Made by a program: the position numbers and the translations under genes
Origin: CBDDIP01 sp965229005
GTDB taxonomy: Bacteria > Actinomycetota > Acidimicrobiia > Acidimicrobiales > Ilumatobacteraceae
DNA length: 64,000 bases
Reading direction: 5' to 3'
NCBI GenBank assembly: GCA_965229005.1
Contig: CBDDIP010000002.1
Location: forward strand, 3,596,001 to 3,660,000
Shown here: positions 60,153 through 64,000 of the stretch, piece by piece
Layout: each line of letters begins with the position of its first letter
Position numbering within the stretch: the stretch's first letter is position 1
Notes under the pieces: generated by a model
The model's database searches: none
Told to the model about the DNA's origin: nothing
Seen by the model: the letters and a program-made list of their open reading frames with translations, nothing else

Positions 60153-60556
60153 CAGCGCATCGTACGGCTGAGCTCCGACAGGGCCGTCACCGCGGCCTCG
60201 GCATGTTCGAGGGGCACGAAGAGGTGGTCGTGGAACCGCCCGGCGATGACGTTGCAACTGATGCCGCGATCGCCGAGCACCGTTGCCACCGAGGCTGTGA
60301 GACCGACCGAATCGAGGGCAGAGTGCACGTTCAGCGTGATCATCGCGGCGACGAAGTCGTAGCCGAGGCCGAGGCGATCCGCCTCCGACTGCTGGATCAC
60401 CAACGTGATGCCTTCGGCCTCGCGGACCGTGGCGATCGGATTGGCACCCGGAGGAACGGCGGCCGCACAGGCGAACACCCACGTGCCCTCACGTCGCACC
60501 GGCTCGAGCCCGGCAAGCAGTCGCTCGAGGTCTCGCTCGCCGGTCGGCTCCGTCAT
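60152..60556 (-). CDS. ACT-domain protein
   Basis: A 134-residue protein of two ACT-type ferredoxin-like folds: REGTWVFACAAAVPPGANPIATVREAEGITLVIQQ and MITLNVHSALDSVGLTASVATVLGDRGISCNVIAGRFHDHLFVPLEHAEAA. ACT domains bind amino acids or other ligands and regulate metabolism; this is of the short stand-alone type. It starts at 60556 and is first in the operon with the SDR gene. No enzyme activity is expected. Confidence 0.78.
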   Translation of the reverse strand: MTEPTGERDLERLLAGLEPVRREGTWVFACAAAVPPGANPIATVREAEGITLVIQQSEADRLGLGYDFVAAMITLNVHSALDSVGLTASVATVLGDRGISCNVIAGRFHDHLFVPLEHAEAAVTALSELSRTMR

Positions 60557-60676
60557 CCGGTCACCCTGCCATCCGGGGATCGAGCCCACCAAACGACGAT
60601 GTGAAGCAATCCCTTGACATCTTCTCCGCCGATCGCGATCATGAAGCACTTCCTTCAGATCTGGAGTCGATGAACC

Positions 60677-61264
60677 ATGAGCCGGCCGAGAACCGAGCAG
60701 CGAACCGCGATCACCGACGTCCGTGTCCTCGCCGCGCTGTCCCACCCCGCCCGCGTGCGACTGCTCGACCTGCTGATGGCCGGCCCACGCACGGCGACAT
60801 CGTGCGCGCAAGCGGTCGGGCTCACACCGTCTGCGTGCAGCTACCACCTGCGTCACCTCGCCCGCTTCGGCATGCTCGAGCGAGTCGAGGCCGAACCCGG
60901 CGACGACGGCCGTGAGCGACGTTGGCGCACCACGGCGACCGGCTTCGACTTCGCTGCCAAGCCGAGCCAGGACGGGCCGACGGAGCGGTCGATCCGGCGG
61001 GTGCTGAGCGACATGGGCGTCGACGAAGGCGCCCGCCTGGCAAAGGAGTATGCGGCCGGGGCCAAGCACCTTCCTGCGGCGTGGCAGGACGCGGCGCACT
61101 TCACCACCTACCACCTCGCCGTCACACCGGCGGAGCTGCGCACCATCGCCGATCGGATCGATGCGATCGTTCGGCCGTTCATCGCCATCACCCGTGACGA
61201 CGCTCCGGCAAGTGCAGCGCCGGTGCGGATGTCGCTGCAGGCGTTTCGCCGACCCGACGCATGA
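60677..61264 (+). CDS. ArsR-type helix-turn-helix regulator
   Basis: A 195-residue regulator. The winged helix is VRVLAALSHPARVRLLDLLMAGPRTATSCAQAVGLTPSACSYHLRHLARFGMLERV of the ArsR type. The C-terminal half is a ligand domain of no known family. Metal-binding cysteines of classical ArsR proteins are not seen. Its stop overlaps the start of the MFS gene by four bases (61261-61264), so it is coupled with a transporter. It probably controls its own operon. Confidence 0.83.
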   Translation: MSRPRTEQRTAITDVRVLAALSHPARVRLLDLLMAGPRTATSCAQAVGLTPSACSYHLRHLARFGMLERVEAEPGDDGRERRWRTTATGFDFAAKPSQDGPTERSIRRVLSDMGVDEGARLAKEYAAGAKHLPAAWQDAAHFTTYHLAVTPAELRTIADRIDAIVRPFIAITRDDAPASAAPVRMSLQAFRRPDA

Positions 61265-62466
61265 GCCCCTGGCGCGACCGCAACTTCCGGCTGGTCTGGA
61301 CCGGCTCGTTCGTCAACGACATCGGCGACTGGCTGTTGATGGTCGCTCTGCCCGTCTACGTCTTCGCCGAGACCAGGTCGGGGGTGGCGACGGCGTTGCT
61401 GTTCGCCATCGAGTACGGGCTCGGCATGATCGTCGGCCCGTGGGCGGGCAGCCTCGTCGACCGCTGGGATCTGCGCCGCACGCTGATCGCGACCAACCTC
61501 CTGCAGGCGGTCACCCTGTTGCCGTTGCTGGCAGTGACGCCCGATCGCATCTGGCCGGCGTTCCTCGTCGCTGCGGCACAGGCCCTGCTCACTCGGCTGA
61601 ACAACCCTGCCGGTGTCGCGCTGCTCCCACGACTCGTGCCACCCGACCAGCTCGTCGCGGCGAACGCTGCAAACGCCACGAGCGGCAGCCTGGCTCGACT
61701 CATCGGCTCCCCACTCGGCGGCATCGTCGTGCAGGCCGGCGGGCTGCATGCCGTGATCATCGCCGACGGCCTCAGCTTCCTCGCCGTGGCGTTGCTGACC
61801 TCGTTGGTGCGCGCCGACGCCCGCCCGCTCGCGGCGGCCGACGCCGATCGGGGCGGACACGTGCGCGCCGGCTTCGCCGCCGTCCGCGACCATCCGTCGT
61901 TGCGCCGGCTGGTCACGATCATCGGCGTCATCCAAGTGGCCCAGGGCATGTTCCTCGTCCTCTTCGTCGCCTTCGTGATCGAACGACTGCACGGCAGCGG
62001 CAGCGCCGTCGGGATCATCCGCGGCACACAGGCCGTCGGCGGGATCGTCGGCAGCCTCGTGATCGCTCGACTCGCCGCCCGCGTGGAGGCCGGTCGGCTG
62101 CTCACCGCCGGCCTGATCGGAATGGGTGTCGCAGCGATGATCTTCTGGAACGCTCCGGCGGTGACGACGTCGTTGGTCGTGGCCGCGATCCTCTTCTCGC
62201 TCGCCGGCGGACCCGGCGCGGCGATGCAGGTCGGCTTCCTCACCGTGGCGCAGCAGTCCGCGCCGCCGGAGGTGCTCGGGCGCGTGATGGGAACGACCGA
62301 CGCCGTTGGCCTGGCCGGCGCTGCAGTCGGCAGCATCGCCACCGGCGTGCTCCTCGATCACGTCGGGTTGACCCCGTTGCTCGAGGTGCAGGCCCTGCTC
62401 TACCTGGGCGCCGGGACGTACGCGCTGGCGACGCTGGTTCGTCGAGGCCGGAACGTGCCACGCTGA
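61261..62466 (+). CDS. MFS transporter
   Basis: A 401-residue membrane protein of about 12 helices, MFS type. It begins MSPWRDRNFRLVWTGSFVNDIGDWLLMVALPVYVF, has WAGSLVDRWDLRRTL after helix 2, and shows further hydrophobic spans to LEVQALLYLGAGTYALATLV. It resembles the enterobactin-exporter-like branch and is probably an efflux pump. It is coupled to the ArsR gene and followed by MBL and P450 genes (5 and 16 bases apart), so all four form an operon. Confidence 0.86.
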   Translation: MSPWRDRNFRLVWTGSFVNDIGDWLLMVALPVYVFAETRSGVATALLFAIEYGLGMIVGPWAGSLVDRWDLRRTLIATNLLQAVTLLPLLAVTPDRIWPAFLVAAAQALLTRLNNPAGVALLPRLVPPDQLVAANAANATSGSLARLIGSPLGGIVVQAGGLHAVIIADGLSFLAVALLTSLVRADARPLAAADADRGGHVRAGFAAVRDHPSLRRLVTIIGVIQVAQGMFLVLFVAFVIERLHGSGSAVGIIRGTQAVGGIVGSLVIARLAARVEAGRLLTAGLIGMGVAAMIFWNAPAVTTSLVVAAILFSLAGGPGAAMQVGFLTVAQQSAPPEVLGRVMGTTDAVGLAGAAVGSIATGVLLDHVGLTPLLEVQALLYLGAGTYALATLVRRGRNVPR

Positions 62467-62471
62467 CACGC

Positions 62472-63095
62472 ATGTCCATCGAGCTCGTCAACACCACCGG
62501 GATCTTCGCCCTCGACGGCGGCGAGTGGGAGGTCACCAACAACATCTGGCTCGTCGGCAGCGACCGCGAGGTGTTCGTCATCGACGCCGCGCACGATCAC
62601 GAGCCGATCCTCGCCGCGATCAACAGCCGCCGCGTCGCCGGCATCGTGCTCACCCACGGGCACAACGACCACATCAACGCCGCGGTCGACCTGTCGGAGG
62701 CCACCGATGCCCCGATCTTCCTGCACCCCGCCGACCGGATGCTCTGGGACGTCGTCTACCCCGATCGCGCCCCGGACCGCGACATCGTTCCCGGCACCAC
62801 GTTGCGCGGTGGCGGCGTCGAGCTCGGTGTGCTGCACACGCCCGGCCACTCCCCCGGCTGCTGCTGCTTCCGGGATGACGCCGACGGCGTCGTGTTCAGC
62901 GGCGACACCCTGTTCTGCGGCGGCCCAGGCGCGACCGGACGCAGCCACAGCGACTTCCCGACGATCGTCGCCAGCATCGCCGCGCAGCTCCTGACGCTGC
63001 CGCCGGAGACGATCGTCCACACCGGTCACGGCGACAGCACGACCATCGGCGCCGAGGCCCCCGCACTGGACGACTGGCTGCGTCGCGGTCACTGA
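62472..63095 (+). CDS. Metallo-beta-lactamase-fold hydrolase
   Basis: A 207-residue MBL protein. The metal site is LTHGHNDHINAAVDL (HxHxDH), with later ligands in VLHTPGHSPGCCCF and GDTLFCGG and a final HTGHGDS. The short form and order resemble glyoxalase-II-like and mycothiol-linked hydrolases of actinobacteria, beginning MSIELVNTTGIFALDGGEWEVTNNIWLV. A thioester or mycothiol conjugate may be its substrate; not proven. It lies between MFS and P450 genes. Confidence 0.82.
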   Translation: MSIELVNTTGIFALDGGEWEVTNNIWLVGSDREVFVIDAAHDHEPILAAINSRRVAGIVLTHGHNDHINAAVDLSEATDAPIFLHPADRMLWDVVYPDRAPDRDIVPGTTLRGGGVELGVLHTPGHSPGCCCFRDDADGVVFSGDTLFCGGPGATGRSHSDFPTIVASIAAQLLTLPPETIVHTGHGDSTTIGAEAPALDDWLRRGH

Positions 63096-63111
63096 TCGCG
63101 ACGCCGATGCG

Positions 63112-64000
63112 ATGAGCACCGTGGACGACCGCCTGGCCGCGATCACCGTGGCCGAGCTCGACGCCGACCCGTACCCCGCGTACGCCTGGCTGCGCGAGCA
63201 CGCCCCGGTCGCATGGGTGCCCGCTGTCGAGCTGTGGCTGGTCACCACCTGGCAGGCCGTGGACGCGGCGGCTCGCAACGGCGACGTGTTCTCGGCCGGC
63301 GTGACGCCCTCGCCACTCGAACGCACGATGGGTGCCGGCAACATCTTGTTGATCGACGGGCCACCGCACCGCGAATTGCGCAAGGCAGTCGAACCCCCGC
63401 TGCGGCCGCGGGCGGTCGAGGCACGCGTCGCAGACGCGCTGGCCGCCATGGTCGACCAGTACCTCGACAGGTTGCAGGACCGTGGTGAAGCCGAACTGAT
63501 GTCGGAGCTGTTCGAGCCGATCAGCGTCCGTGCCCTTGCCGAGATGATGGGCATCGGCGAAGTGGATGACGAGACGCTTCGTCACTGGTTCGCCGACATG
63601 GCAGTCGGTGCGACCAACTTCGAGGGCGACCCGACCAAGGACGACATCGGCGCCGCAGCCAGCGCGGACATCGACCTGCGATTGCGACCGATCATCGAGC
63701 GCCTCGCCCGCGAACCCGACGACTCGATGATCGCCGGCATGGCCGCGGCTCGCGGCGGGTCGGTCGAAGACCGGATCGCCTGGATGATGCCGACGATCAA
63801 GATCACCATCACCGGCGGGATGCAGGAGCCCGGTCACGCCTCCGGCTCGACCGTCCTCGGCGTGCTGTCCCGCCCTGATCAGGCCGCGGCGATGCGATCG
63901 AGCCCGCAGGACCTGGTGCGACAGGCGATCGAAGAGGGCCTGCGCTGGATGGCCCCGATCGGCACGCAGACACGGCGGACCACCACGTCCACCACCCTGG
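63112..64000 (+). CDS. Cytochrome P450 (partial, runs off the window)
   Basis: An open frame of 296 residues to the window end. It begins MSTVDDRLAAITVAELDADPYPAYAWLREH. The I-helix is KITITGGMQEPGHASGST, in which the usual acid-threonine pair is altered (E followed by P, where Thr is normal). The ExxR motif is EEGLRW. The haem-binding cysteine loop lies beyond the window. It is fourth of the ArsR-MFS-MBL-P450 operon. P450s oxidise hydrophobic compounds with a ferredoxin partner, which is not seen here. Confidence 0.88.
   Translation, partial: MSTVDDRLAAITVAELDADPYPAYAWLREHAPVAWVPAVELWLVTTWQAVDAAARNGDVFSAGVTPSPLERTMGAGNILLIDGPPHRELRKAVEPPLRPRAVEARVADALAAMVDQYLDRLQDRGEAELMSELFEPISVRALAEMMGIGEVDDETLRHWFADMAVGATNFEGDPTKDDIGAAASADIDLRLRPIIERLAREPDDSMIAGMAAARGGSVEDRIAWMMPTIKITITGGMQEPGHASGSTVLGVLSRPDQAAAMRSSPQDLVRQAIEEGLRWMAPIGTQTRRTTTSTTL

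Overview
The window is a GC-rich (about 70 %) chromosomal segment with densely packed genes, many GTG starts and short ATGA-type overlaps. TetR regulators and F420/LLM-type, acyl-CoA, P450 and phytanoyl-CoA enzymes are frequent, and an ohrR/ohr pair and mixed-type phosphofructokinase are present. This points to a free-living actinobacterium; gene content and style are most like Acidimicrobiia (Ilumatobacter-like), which is inference. No rRNA, tRNA, CRISPR array, integrase or insertion sequence was found, so it reads as core/accessory chromosome rather than a mobile island.

Layout. 0-9.5 kb: small regulator-plus-enzyme modules (FMN-binding protein; SDR/TetR pair with a 20-bp palindromic operator; amidase; hydrolase/TetR/YciI with three operator copies; an exported protein and lipoprotein pair; an AAA kinase next to a structured, gene-free 317-bp stretch). 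9.4-13.2 kb: an AAA-kinase/LLM-oxidoreductase fusion, a large unrecognised protein and a HAD phosphatase. 13.6-18.8 kb: a cassette of TPR-CHAT protease, subtilisin-like protease with ten FPNPGA repeats, a small conserved-type protein and an ECF-like sigma factor; this is the strongest candidate for an undescribed system. 19-24.4 kb: HD-domain protein, ferritin-like protein and a 1404-residue c-di-GMP enzyme with two GGDEF domains and one EAL. 24.4-34.3 kb: four-carbon acid sugar kinase/PdxA2 pair, UspA, DEAD-box helicase translationally coupled to phosphofructokinase, GNAT, HAD, ohrR/ohr, TetR/epimerase, AlkD-like protein, with a family of related terminator hairpins. 34.3-44.9 kb: acyl-CoA dehydrogenase, guanine deaminase plus dimethylglycine-dehydrogenase-like enzyme, then a NUDIX-CYTH-CHAD-ParA group suggestive of polyphosphate handling, dienelactone hydrolase and a DUF3048-type lipoprotein. 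45-50.7 kb: VOC, YCII and ECF42-type sigma factor, WYL regulator, GNAT, LLM oxidoreductase. 50.7-64 kb: catabolic modules. A TetR gene sits between a leftward SDR-sulfatase-DinB operon and a rightward haloalkane dehalogenase/MBL operon. PhyH/SRPBCC with a divergent TetR, SDR/ACT, and ArsR-MFS-MBL-P450 follow, the last gene running off the window.

The genes mostly work as local modules, each with its own one-component regulator whose operator can be seen as an inverted repeat in the divergent promoter. Convergent gene ends are separated by strong hairpins acting as two-way terminators.
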